This document shows positions 33,098 to 41,001 of a stretch of DNA of 64,000 nucleotides, one piece after another. Position 1 is the first letter of the stretch, and each line of letters opens with the position of its first letter. Both the position numbers and the translations under genes were made by a program. Where the stretch lies: assembly GCF_001687105.1 (NCBI RefSeq), contig NZ_CP014598.1:210487-274486 (forward strand), given 5' to 3'. This stretch comes from Salipiger sp. CCB-MM3. Its GTDB lineage: Bacteria; Pseudomonadota; Alphaproteobacteria; Rhodobacterales; Rhodobacteraceae. A model generated the notes under the pieces. The model did not search any database and was not told where the DNA came from. It was given only the letters and a program-made list of their open reading frames with translations.

Positions 33098-33598
33098 TCA
33101 GAGCTCCTCTTCGGATTTTTCGGGGAGCCCCTGCTCTTGGCGGGTCAGCATCCCGATGACGCGCAGCAGCGCGAACAGGCTCAGGGAGACCAGCGCAACA
33201 AGCACCGAGGCGTGGATGAAGTCCATACGGACGCCGAGCGACGGGGCGGTCTGCCGCACACCGATCGAGACATAGAGCCAAGTGGCTTTGATCAGCAGCA
33301 CGCCGAAGCCTACGGTGATCACCGCCGCGATCAGGCGCAGCACCCAAGAGGCACGGTCCGGCAGCGCTTCGCAGACGATGTCGACATTGACCAGATCGCC
33401 CGATCTATAGGCCAGTCCGACCCCGAAAGCGGCAAGGTAAAGCAGGGCGAAACGGGTCAGCTCTTCGGTCCAGACGACCGCGTCGATCACCCCCGACCGG
33501 CCCAGAAGCTGGATCACGACGGCGACGATGATGGCAAGAAAGCTGAGCCCTGTCGCGATGCGGGCGATGGTGGTCAGGATCGAGACGACCTTCTGCAT
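33098..33598 (-). CDS. TRAP transporter small permease (DctQ family)
   Basis: A 166-aa four-helix membrane protein that bridges the binding protein and large permease. Helices include TGLSFLAIIVAVVIQLLGR and LAAVITVGFGVLLI-like segments, with VWTEELTRFALLYLAAFG as the conserved DctQ motif. I chose the ATG at 33598 (MQKVVSIL); the 14-codon longer start adds a polar stretch. Two strong hairpins separate it from the upstream binding-protein gene. Confidence 0.93.
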   Translation of the reverse strand: MQKVVSILTTIARIATGLSFLAIIVAVVIQLLGRSGVIDAVVWTEELTRFALLYLAAFGVGLAYRSGDLVNVDIVCEALPDRASWVLRLIAAVITVGFGVLLIKATWLYVSIGVRQTAPSLGVRMDFIHASVLVALVSLSLFALLRVIGMLTRQEQGLPEKSEEEL

Positions 33599-33627
33599 GG
33601 GATGGCTCGCTGTGGAATTGAAGAAAT

Positions 33628-33700
33628 GGGGCCGGACCAAGTGAGGAGGAGGGTCCGGCCCCGGGAGCGTGGGCCCCGGAGGAGGGAGGAGGGGCCCACG
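33628..33700 (-). other. Two tandem GC hairpins between TRAP binding protein and permease genes
   Basis: GGGGCCGGACC (33628-33638) pairs with GGTCCGGCCCC (33652-33662). CGTGGGCCCC (33668-33677) pairs with GGGGCCCACG (33691-33700). Both stems are perfect (11 and 10 bp) with loops of 13 nt. In the minus-strand transcript they lie just after the dctP-like stop. Such elements commonly protect or partly terminate the upstream message, so that binding protein is made in excess over permease. Neither is followed by a U-run. Confidence 0.7.
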
Positions 33701-33712
33701 ATGCGTGGTGGA

Positions 33713-34690
33713 TTACTCGGCGAAGAGCTTTTCCACCTCGGGCTTGATCTCGTCGGAGACCGAAGCGAGCACCGCGTCCTTGGCAGCAGCGGCGAAGGCT
33801 TCGTTGTCCACTTCGTTGAACTCCATGCCCAGTTCGGTCAGTTGATCGACCAGCTGCTCTTCGTCGGCGAGGAAGAGCTCACGCTCGTAGTCCTGCGCGC
33901 GCTTGGCGGCTTCCATGACGTTGGCCTGATCCTCTTCGGACATCTGGTTCCACGCCATTTCCGAGATCGTCAGGTAGATCCACGAACGCACGTGCTCGGT
34001 CAGGTTGACGTATTCCTGCACCTCGTTGAAGTTCGCCGATTTGATCAGCGCCAGCGGGTTTTCCTGCGCGTCGATGGTGCCGTTCTGCAGCGAGGTGAAG
34101 ACCTCGGAGAAGGCCATCGGGGTCGGGCTTGCGCCAAGCGCTTTCCAGACGTTGAGGAACAGCGGCACGTTCGGCACGCGCATCTTCAGGCCGTTCAGAT
34201 CCTCGGGCGAGGAGATCGGACGGTTCGAGGTCAGGTTGCGCGGACCACGGGCGAAGTAAGCGATCGGGCGGATGCCGACCTGCTCGATGATCTGCGCCTC
34301 GATGCGGTCACCCAGTTCGCCGCCAGCGGCTGCGTCCATGTCCTCGAGCGAGGTATAGGCGTAGGGCACGGCCAGCAGGGCCGCCATCGGCGCCCAGTTC
34401 TGCAGCGACTCGCCGGTGATGGTCATGTCGGCGGTGCCAAGCTGCATGCCGTTGATCACGTCCATCTCTTTGCCGAGCGTCTCGTTCGGGTAGACCTCGA
34501 CCTCGATGCGGCCGTCGGTGAGGCTGGACAGCTCTTCGGCGAACTTCATCGAGGCTTTGTGCCAGATGTTGTCCTCATTGGCCGGGTGGCCGAGCTTCAG
34601 CGTCATGTCGGCGGCCATGGCCGAGGCGCTCAGCGCAACGGTGGCAATGCCGGTGAGCATGAGGGTCTTCAGGGTTTTTGCGACGGTCAT
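33713..34690 (-). CDS. TRAP transporter substrate-binding protein (DctP family)
   Basis: A 325-aa periplasmic binding protein. A signal peptide (MTVAKTLKTLMLTGIATVAL, ending SASAMAAD) is followed by the DctP fold. The conserved core includes RGPRNLTSNRPISSPEDLNG and LKMRVPNVPLFLNVWKALGA, containing the Arg that binds the ligand carboxylate. SLQNGTIDAQENPLALI follows. I chose the ATG at 34690 with GGGAGGA 5-7 nt upstream. It follows the GntR gene by 47 bp. The ligand is probably a sugar acid such as gulonate, mannonate or a hexuronate, judged from the neighbouring enzymes. Confidence 0.94.
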   Translation of the reverse strand: MTVAKTLKTLMLTGIATVALSASAMAADMTLKLGHPANEDNIWHKASMKFAEELSSLTDGRIEVEVYPNETLGKEMDVINGMQLGTADMTITGESLQNWAPMAALLAVPYAYTSLEDMDAAAGGELGDRIEAQIIEQVGIRPIAYFARGPRNLTSNRPISSPEDLNGLKMRVPNVPLFLNVWKALGASPTPMAFSEVFTSLQNGTIDAQENPLALIKSANFNEVQEYVNLTEHVRSWIYLTISEMAWNQMSEEDQANVMEAAKRAQDYERELFLADEEQLVDQLTELGMEFNEVDNEAFAAAAKDAVLASVSDEIKPEVEKLFAE

Positions 34691-34737
34691 GGTGTCCTCC
34701 CTTTCAAGGTCGCTTGGGGACGATGCCGCATACGCAC

Positions 34738-35436
34738 TCACGCGGCATCGGGGTCGAAATAGTCGGGGAAGGCCTCGCGGATGGCCGGCAGGTCCGAAAG
34801 GATCATCTGCAGGTGTCCGCGCATGGCCGTCTCGGCGGCAATCGGGTCGCCCGCGTCGATGGCGTCGACCACCGCGGTATGCTGGGCGATAAGGTGTTTG
34901 AGCGGGAAATGCGCCGAGGTCATCTGGCGCACCCGGTCCATCTGGCTCTTCATGCCGTCGATGACGGCCCAGGCATTGGGGCGTCCGGCGCCCCGGGCAA
35001 GGGTCTGGTGAAACTCATCGTCGAGCGGGACGAAAGCGGTGGGGTGATCATCCGCCAGCGCGGCCTGCGCGGCGATCTGTGCGCGCAGTTCCTCCACCAG
35101 CCCCTCGGGCCGCTCGGAGGCGCAGAGCTTGACGATATCGGCCTCGACGGCCTCGCGGACGAACCGCGCGTCCATCACCGCACCGAGAGAGATTTTGCGC
35201 ACGAAAGAGCCGCGTTGGGGCCGGATCTCAAGCAGGCCCTCTTCGGCCAGCTTGATGAAAGCCTCGCGCACGGGCTGGCGGGAGACGCCGAAGCGCGCGC
35301 CGATCTCGGCCTCTGAAAGGCGGGTGCCGGGTTCGAGCTGATTGCGTGTGATGCACTGGCGCAGGGCCCTGATCAGCTGCGGGCCGACAGGGGCCGACAG
35401 GTCGACCTGCTCGATGTGGATTGTTCCGATTCCCAT
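34738..35436 (-). CDS. GntR family regulator (FadR/FCD subfamily)
   Basis: A 232-aa regulator. The winged-helix domain covers about 10-80 (LEPGTRLSEAEIGARFGVSR, QPVREAFIKLAEEGLLEIRP). The helical FCD ligand domain follows, with metal-site residues in DDEFHQTLARGAG, AQHTAVVDAIDAGD and MRGHLQMI. It is the first gene of the minus operon and divergent from uxuA, so it most likely controls both operons and responds to a sugar acid intermediate. Confidence 0.93.
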   Translation of the reverse strand: MGIGTIHIEQVDLSAPVGPQLIRALRQCITRNQLEPGTRLSEAEIGARFGVSRQPVREAFIKLAEEGLLEIRPQRGSFVRKISLGAVMDARFVREAVEADIVKLCASERPEGLVEELRAQIAAQAALADDHPTAFVPLDDEFHQTLARGAGRPNAWAVIDGMKSQMDRVRQMTSAHFPLKHLIAQHTAVVDAIDAGDPIAAETAMRGHLQMILSDLPAIREAFPDYFDPDAA

Positions 35437-35463
35437 GGCACTCCTCCTGAGCCGGGAAACTGC

Positions 35464-35507
35464 TCCATACTTCCATACTAGTCAACATCAGAATCCCTTG
35501 CTATGGA
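35464..35507. promoter_or_regulatory. Candidate GntR operator between regulator and uxuA
   Basis: In the 134-bp divergent gap the 8-mer TCCATACT occurs twice in tandem (35464-35479), followed by ACTAGT and, 22 bp later, the inverse core TATGGA (35502-35507). Repeats so placed between a GntR gene and its likely targets are good candidates for its binding site and for overlapping promoters. The assignment rests on position and symmetry only. Confidence 0.4.
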
Positions 35508-35570
35508 TCCGGCCACCACCACCGGCGCCGCGGATCGGGCCGGAACAGTTGACGAAAGGGAGGGAAAGCG

Positions 35571-36788
35571 ATGCGTCAGACCTGGCGTTGGTTCGGTCCG
35601 AAAGACCGCGTGAGCATCGACGACATGATGCAAGCAGGCGTTGAAGGCGTTGTTTCGGCGCTGCATCACGTGCCCACCGGCACCGTCTGGTCCCCCGAGG
35701 AAATCGCGCAGCGGCAGCAAGAGGTCGCCACCCGCAAGGACGGCCGCCCGTCGCCGCTGGTCTGGGATGTGGTCGAATCGCTGCCCGTCTCGGAAGACAT
35801 CAAAAAGCAGAAGGGCAACTGGAAAACCCACATCGAGAACTGGAAAATCTCGATGCGGCACCTGCGTGACGCGGGTCTCGAGACCATCTGCTACAACTTC
35901 ATGCCGGTGCTCGACTGGACCCGGACCGATCTGGCGTGGGAGCGCCCCAGCGGTGCGCGCTGCATGCGGTTCGACCTGATCGATTTCGCCGCCTTCGACA
36001 TCCATATCCTTGAACGTGCCGGGGCCGCCGAGAGCTTCCCCGAAGCGGTGGTCGCCGAGGCCGCCGAGCGTTTCGCCAAGATGGACGACGCCTTCAAAGA
36101 GAAGCTGGCGGGCAACGTCGTTTTTGGTCTGCCGGGCGCGGCAGAGAAATTCACTCTCGAGGATGTGAAGCTGCACCTCGCGGAATACGACAGTATTTCC
36201 GAAGAAAAGCTGCAGCAGCACATGATCGACTTCCTGTCGGAAGTGACGCCGTTGGCCGAGGACCTCGGCATGCGCCTGTGCTGCCACCCCGACGATCCGC
36301 CCTTCCCGCTGCTTGGCCTGCCGCGCATCATGTCGACCGAGGCGCATTACCGCAAAATCCTCGATGCGGTGGACCTGCGCGCCAATGGTGTGACGCTCTG
36401 CACCGGCTCGCTTGGCGCGCGTCCCGACAACAACCCGGTCGAGATCTTCAAGGCGCTGGCGGATCGCGTGCACTTCCTGCACCTGCGCAACGTCAGCATC
36501 GAAGGCACCGAGGTGATGAACTCGCTCTATGAGGACGAGCACCTGTCCGGTCACACCGACATGGTTGCCATGGTCGCCGCCGTCGTCGCCGAAGAGACCC
36601 GCCGCAAGGCCGAGGGCCGCGCCGACTGGTCGATCCCCTTCCGCCCCGACCATGGGCAGGACATCCTCGACGACATCGGTCGCGAGGCGCAGCCGGGCTA
36701 TCCGGCGATCGGGCGTCTCAAGGGGCTGGCGGAACTGCGCGGCATCTACCGCAGCTTCGAGCACAAGCTGGTCACGGGGGCGGCATGA
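35571..36788 (+). CDS. uxuA: Mannonate dehydratase
   Basis: A 405-aa UxuA-family enzyme that dehydrates D-mannonate to 2-keto-3-deoxy-D-gluconate. It begins MRQTWRWFGPKDRVSIDDMM. It contains VVESLPVSEDIKKQKGNWK, NFMPVLDWTRTDLAW, CCHPDDPPFPLLGLPRI and FRPDHGQDIL, regions holding the metal-binding Cys and His residues of the family. GGGAGGG precedes the ATG. The stop overlaps the next gene (ATGA). It works together with the adjacent reductase. Confidence 0.97.
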   Translation: MRQTWRWFGPKDRVSIDDMMQAGVEGVVSALHHVPTGTVWSPEEIAQRQQEVATRKDGRPSPLVWDVVESLPVSEDIKKQKGNWKTHIENWKISMRHLRDAGLETICYNFMPVLDWTRTDLAWERPSGARCMRFDLIDFAAFDIHILERAGAAESFPEAVVAEAAERFAKMDDAFKEKLAGNVVFGLPGAAEKFTLEDVKLHLAEYDSISEEKLQQHMIDFLSEVTPLAEDLGMRLCCHPDDPPFPLLGLPRIMSTEAHYRKILDAVDLRANGVTLCTGSLGARPDNNPVEIFKALADRVHFLHLRNVSIEGTEVMNSLYEDEHLSGHTDMVAMVAAVVAEETRRKAEGRADWSIPFRPDHGQDILDDIGREAQPGYPAIGRLKGLAELRGIYRSFEHKLVTGAA

Positions 36789-38239
36789 GGCTGACCTCCC
36801 TGACCCAAGTGCCCGAGGCGCTGCGTCCGGGCTATGATCCGCAGGCGCATGGGGTGGGCATCGTCCACCTCGGCCTCGGTGCCTTTCACAAGGCGCATCA
36901 GGCGGCGCTGACCGATCTGGCGATGACCGCAGAGGGTGGCGACTGGCGCATCCTTGGCGTGTCGCTGCGCTCGCCCAAGGCGTCGGACGAGTTGCACCCG
37001 CAGAACGGGCTCTACACGCTGATCGTCAAAGGCGCCGAGGGCACCTCGGCGCAGGTCATCGGCTCTGTTGCCGACGCGATCTGCTCAGCGGGCATCCCCG
37101 AGCCCGCGCTTGCCGCCATGGCCGCTGAAGGCACCAAGATCGTGTCTCTGACGGTGACGGAAAAGGCCTATGGCCTCGACCGGGCTGCGCAGGGCTGTGA
37201 CGTGGCGCATCCCGCCGTCGCCGCCGATCTGGCAAGCCCGCAAGCGCCGCAGGGCGTGCTCGGCCTGCTGACCGAGGCGCTGCGTCGCCGTCGCGATGCG
37301 GGCCTCGCGCCTTTCACCGTGCTTTGCTGCGATAACCTGCCCGAGAACGGCGTGCTGCTGCGCGGCGCGGTGGTGGATTTCGCCCGCCGCATCGACCCGG
37401 ATCTGTCGGAATGGATCGCGCTCAACGTCACTTTCCCCTCGACCATGGTCGACCGGATCACCCCCGCCGCCACAGCCTCGACGCTGGCCGAGGCGGCCGA
37501 GCTCACCGGCTGCGAAGACCTTGCCGCGATCGAGACCGAGAGCTTCTGCCAGTGGGTCATCGAGGACAATTTCCCGCAGGGCCGTCCGGCTTGGGAAGCT
37601 GCAGGCGCGATCTTCACCGATGATGTCGCCGCTTTCGAGGCGATGAAGCTGCGGATGCTGAACGGCAGCCACTCGATGCTGGCCTACGCCGGATTCCACG
37701 CGGGCTGCACCTATGTGCGCGACGTGATGGCCAACCCGCCGCTCGCCAAGCTGGTGCGCCGCCATCTCGCCACTGCTGCCGCGACCTTGCCGCCGATCCC
37801 CGGCATCGACACGGGCGCCTATGCCGACGCGCTGGCGCGCCGCTTCGAGAACCCGGCCATCGCGCATGAGACCTTCCAGATCGCCATGGACGGGTCGGAG
37901 AAGATGCCGCAGCGCATCTTCTCGGCGGTGGCCGATGCGCGCGCCAAGGGCGTGGACTGCCGCGCCTTCACCTTCGCGACGGCGGCTTGGCTACGCCATG
38001 TGAGCGGTGCGACGCATGATTGCGACGCTTACGAGCTGCGCGATCCGCGGGCGTCGGAGTTGCAGGCCATGGCTGTCGGCAAGGACGCCGAAGAGATCAT
38101 CGCGGCCCTGCGCGGCGCGGCTTTCGTGCCGCCCATCGTCTCGGCGGACGATGGCTATTGGGTCGAAGTCACCGGCCTGCTGGCCGAGATGCTGTTTGAG
38201 CCGATGCAGGATGTGATCGCCCGCGAAGCGGCGGTCTGA
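36785..38239 (+). CDS. uxuB: Mannitol dehydrogenase family protein, probable fructuronate reductase
   Basis: A 484-aa long-chain polyol dehydrogenase. The NAD-binding start GVGIVHLGLGAFHKAHQAAL is near residues 20-40. The active-site region LNVTFPSTMVDRITPAA and the catalytic Lys stretch EAMKLRMLNGSHSMLAYAG are present. Coupling to uxuA by a 4-bp overlap supports fructuronate reductase, which converts D-fructuronate to D-mannonate. By homology alone it could also be another mannitol dehydrogenase-family enzyme. A GC hairpin without a U-run follows at 38249-38282. Confidence 0.9.
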   Translation: MRLTSLTQVPEALRPGYDPQAHGVGIVHLGLGAFHKAHQAALTDLAMTAEGGDWRILGVSLRSPKASDELHPQNGLYTLIVKGAEGTSAQVIGSVADAICSAGIPEPALAAMAAEGTKIVSLTVTEKAYGLDRAAQGCDVAHPAVAADLASPQAPQGVLGLLTEALRRRRDAGLAPFTVLCCDNLPENGVLLRGAVVDFARRIDPDLSEWIALNVTFPSTMVDRITPAATASTLAEAAELTGCEDLAAIETESFCQWVIEDNFPQGRPAWEAAGAIFTDDVAAFEAMKLRMLNGSHSMLAYAGFHAGCTYVRDVMANPPLAKLVRRHLATAAATLPPIPGIDTGAYADALARRFENPAIAHETFQIAMDGSEKMPQRIFSAVADARAKGVDCRAFTFATAAWLRHVSGATHDCDAYELRDPRASELQAMAVGKDAEEIIAALRGAAFVPPIVSADDGYWVEVTGLLAEMLFEPMQDVIAREAAV

Positions 38240-38248
38240 AAGTTTCTG

Positions 38249-38282
38249 CCGCGCGGCATCCCTTGGATTGGGGGCCGCGCGG
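38249..38282 (+). terminator. GC hairpin after uxuB
   Basis: CCGCGCGGC (38249-38257) pairs perfectly with GCCGCGCGG (38274-38282). No U-run follows, so termination would be weak or Rho-assisted. It sits 10 bp after the uxuB stop. Further on, GTTTGCGCAAAC (38329-38340) is a 12-bp palindrome in the promoter region of the next gene. Confidence 0.5.
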
Positions 38283-38402
38283 TGGCCATTGGTATATAAT
38301 CATCGCCCAAACTCCGCTCATTGGCGGTGTTTGCGCAAACGGTATGTCCAGAATTACTGTCCCGTTACGAATGACCCTGTATGATCGGCGTGGGAGGACA
38401 CC

Positions 38403-39020
38403 ATGCCATATACCGACATTGATCGCGGGTACCGGACCCATTTCACGCCGCGTCGCAAGAGCGCGGAGCAGGCCGAAATTTCCCGCCTTGAGAACGAGTT
38501 GCGTGCATTTGTTGCCATCGCTCTGCAGCACGGGCTGCGCGATTATTGCGAGATTCGCCATCCCGAGCTGACCCATGAACTGGACGCGGGCCTGCAGCGC
38601 GCGCGTCAACAGGCCGAATCAAAGTATGAGCGGGTGATGGCCCGCCTTGCCAAAGTGCCGGGGCTGATCGCGTGCGTCGGCGATACCGGCGAGCGGACCT
38701 ATTACCGCAACAGCCACGAAAACGTCGCCTATATCGAGCATTCGCTGTGGAACAAACGGTTCATCCTCAGCGGCATCTGGGTGGCGCCAACCTATCGCGG
38801 TCAGGGCATCGCGCATCGCATCCTGCGTCAGCTGGTGGATGCGGCGGATGACGCCGAGCTGGGAATAGAGCTGCACCATGAGCCGTTTGGCGAAGAGGGG
38901 CTCGACAAGCCCGCGCTCGAAGCCTTCTACAACCGCCACGGCTTTCAGCATCACGAGCTGACACCGGGCGCGATGTTCCGCATTCCCCGAACTCCGCTTG
39001 ATCACCACGACAGATCCTAG
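38403..39020 (+). CDS. GNAT family N-acetyltransferase with N-terminal helical extension
   Basis: A 205-aa protein. Residues 1-80 are charged and helical (KSAEQAEISRLENELRAF). The GNAT domain follows, with motif A at about 127-140 (GIWVAPTYRGQGIAHRIL) and LEAFYNRHGFQHH near the end. GGGAGGACACC precedes the ATG. It is transcribed alone, from a region with a palindrome GTTTGCGCAAAC. The substrate is unknown. Confidence 0.85.
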   Translation: MPYTDIDRGYRTHFTPRRKSAEQAEISRLENELRAFVAIALQHGLRDYCEIRHPELTHELDAGLQRARQQAESKYERVMARLAKVPGLIACVGDTGERTYYRNSHENVAYIEHSLWNKRFILSGIWVAPTYRGQGIAHRILRQLVDAADDAELGIELHHEPFGEEGLDKPALEAFYNRHGFQHHELTPGAMFRIPRTPLDHHDRS

Positions 39021-39080
39021 CTTCACTGAAGGTTGAGCCCGCCGCTTCAGGCGGGCGCAGCCAATGGAGGTGCGGCACGG

Positions 39081-40904
39081 ATGACGCTCGAGCTGGCCAT
39101 GGTGCTCGGCCTGCTGGTGCTGGCGCTCGTGCTTTTCGCACGGGGCAGGCCGCGCATGGACGCGGTGGCGCTTTTGGTGATGGTCGCATTGCCCTTCACC
39201 GGCGTGCTCAGCATGTCCGAGGCGCTGTCGGGGTTTTCCGATTCCAGCGTGGTGCTCATCGCCGCGCTCTTCGTCATCGGCGAGGGATTGGTGCGCACCG
39301 GCGTGGCGCAATGGATGGGGGACCAGATCACCACCCGCGCGGGCGGGCGCGAGGGGCTGTTGCTGGTGCTTCTGATGCTCGCCGCGGCGCTGCTGTCGGC
39401 CTTCATGAGCTCCACCGGCGTCGTCGCCATTTTCGTGCCCATCGTGCTGGGCATCGCCCGCCGCGCCGGGATCGGACCGGGGCGGCTGATGATGCCGCTG
39501 TCGATGGCGGCGCTGATCAGCGGCATGCTGACACTGGTCGCGACGCCGCCCAATATGGTGATCCATGCCGAACTGGTGCGGCGCGGGCTCGAGGGGTTTT
39601 CCTTCTTCGCCTTCCTGCCGTTCGGCCTGCCGGTTCTGGTGCTGGCGATGCTCTATATGCTGGCCACGCGGCGCTTTCTGGCTCCGGAGGCCCCGCCGCC
39701 AGTGTCCGAGCGGCGCCATATGGCCGAGATGATCGACAGCTACGGGCTGCGCGGGCGGCTGTCGCGGTTGCAGATCACGCCCGGCTCCGACCTCATCGGC
39801 CACCAGCTTGGCGAGCTTGACCTGCGCGGCCGGGACGGGGTGACCATCCTGACCATCGAGCGCCCGCGCCGCTGGGGCACAGAGATGCTGCGCCCGACCC
39901 GCGAGACGGTGCTGCAATCGTCGGACATTCTGCTGCTGGGGGTGATTGGCGAAAGCTTCGATCTTGAAGGCTGGCGGCGGGACCGGAAGCTGCAGATGCG
40001 GTCGCTGGGCGCAGAGGACCTCACGCGCCCCGACCGCGAGGTCGGCATCGCCGAGGCCATGGTGCCGCCCGGATCGCAGCTTGCCGGGCGCAGCCCCGCC
40101 GAGGCCCGGCTGCGGACGCGCCGCGAGCTTACCGTGATCGGCCTGCGCCGCGGCAGCGGACCGCTGGAGGGGGCGGGCGCCGACACCAAGCTGCGCGCGG
40201 GCGACACGCTGCTGCTGCTTGGGCGCTGGCCCGCGCTGCGCCGCATGTCCGAAGACCGCAGCGACCTGCTGCCGCTCGATCTGCCGGAAGAGGCCGATGC
40301 GGTGGCGCCCGAGCATCGCCGCGCGCCACTTGCCGTGGCCGTGCTGCTGGCGGTGGTGCTGGCGATGGCCACCGGCGCGCTTCCCAACGCGCAAGCCGCG
40401 CTTCTGGGCTGTCTTGCCATGGGGGCCTTTCGCATCATCGGCATGGATGGCGCCTACCGCGCGATCAACTGGCAGACGCTGGTGCTGATCGCCGGGATGA
40501 TGCCCTTTGCCACCGCGCTCGAACGGGCAGGGGGCGTCGATCTGGCGGCGGAGGCGGTGCTGGGGCTGATGGGCGAGATGCCACCGCGCGCGATCCTCTC
40601 GGCGCTGTTTCTTGCGACTACGTTGCTAAGCCTGTTCATTTCGAACACCGCGACGGCGGTACTGATGGGGCCGGTGGCCATGGCGGTGGCCGACGGGCTT
40701 GGCGCCTCGCCCTATCCTTTCGCCATGTGCGTCGCGCTTGCAGCCTCGACCGCCTTCATGACGCCGGTTTCGTCGCCGGTGAACCTTCTTGTGATGGTGC
40801 CTGGAGGCTATAAGTTCACCGACTTCCTGCGCATCGGCGCGCCCTTCACGCTGGTCACCATGGCGGTCTGCATCACGCTTCTGCCCATTCTGTTGCCGCT
40901 CTGA
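39081..40904 (+). CDS. SLC13-family permease with two TrkA-C (RCK-C) domains
   Basis: A 607-aa membrane transporter of the DASS/CitM type. Two blocks of helices flank a cytoplasmic insert (about 225-400). The insert contains two TrkA-C-like ligand-binding domains (TPGSDLIGHQLGELDLRGRD and MVPPGSQLAGRSPAEARLR). Conserved transport motifs are LVATPPNMVIHAEL in the first half and TPVSSPVNLLVMVPGGYKF in the second. Substrates of this class include dicarboxylates and sulfate; the exact one cannot be told. I chose the ATG at 39081 with GGAGG about 9 nt upstream. Confidence 0.9.
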   Translation: MTLELAMVLGLLVLALVLFARGRPRMDAVALLVMVALPFTGVLSMSEALSGFSDSSVVLIAALFVIGEGLVRTGVAQWMGDQITTRAGGREGLLLVLLMLAAALLSAFMSSTGVVAIFVPIVLGIARRAGIGPGRLMMPLSMAALISGMLTLVATPPNMVIHAELVRRGLEGFSFFAFLPFGLPVLVLAMLYMLATRRFLAPEAPPPVSERRHMAEMIDSYGLRGRLSRLQITPGSDLIGHQLGELDLRGRDGVTILTIERPRRWGTEMLRPTRETVLQSSDILLLGVIGESFDLEGWRRDRKLQMRSLGAEDLTRPDREVGIAEAMVPPGSQLAGRSPAEARLRTRRELTVIGLRRGSGPLEGAGADTKLRAGDTLLLLGRWPALRRMSEDRSDLLPLDLPEEADAVAPEHRRAPLAVAVLLAVVLAMATGALPNAQAALLGCLAMGAFRIIGMDGAYRAINWQTLVLIAGMMPFATALERAGGVDLAAEAVLGLMGEMPPRAILSALFLATTLLSLFISNTATAVLMGPVAMAVADGLGASPYPFAMCVALAASTAFMTPVSSPVNLLVMVPGGYKFTDFLRIGAPFTLVTMAVCITLLPILLPL

Positions 40905-41001
40905 CCGGGGGCGCGGGAACAAGCACCGCGCTGCCCCGTTGATCCAGAGTTTCCCAAACGGCAGCCTCCTCTCGCCCCGAGATGCGGCGGAAAGGATCCC
41001 C

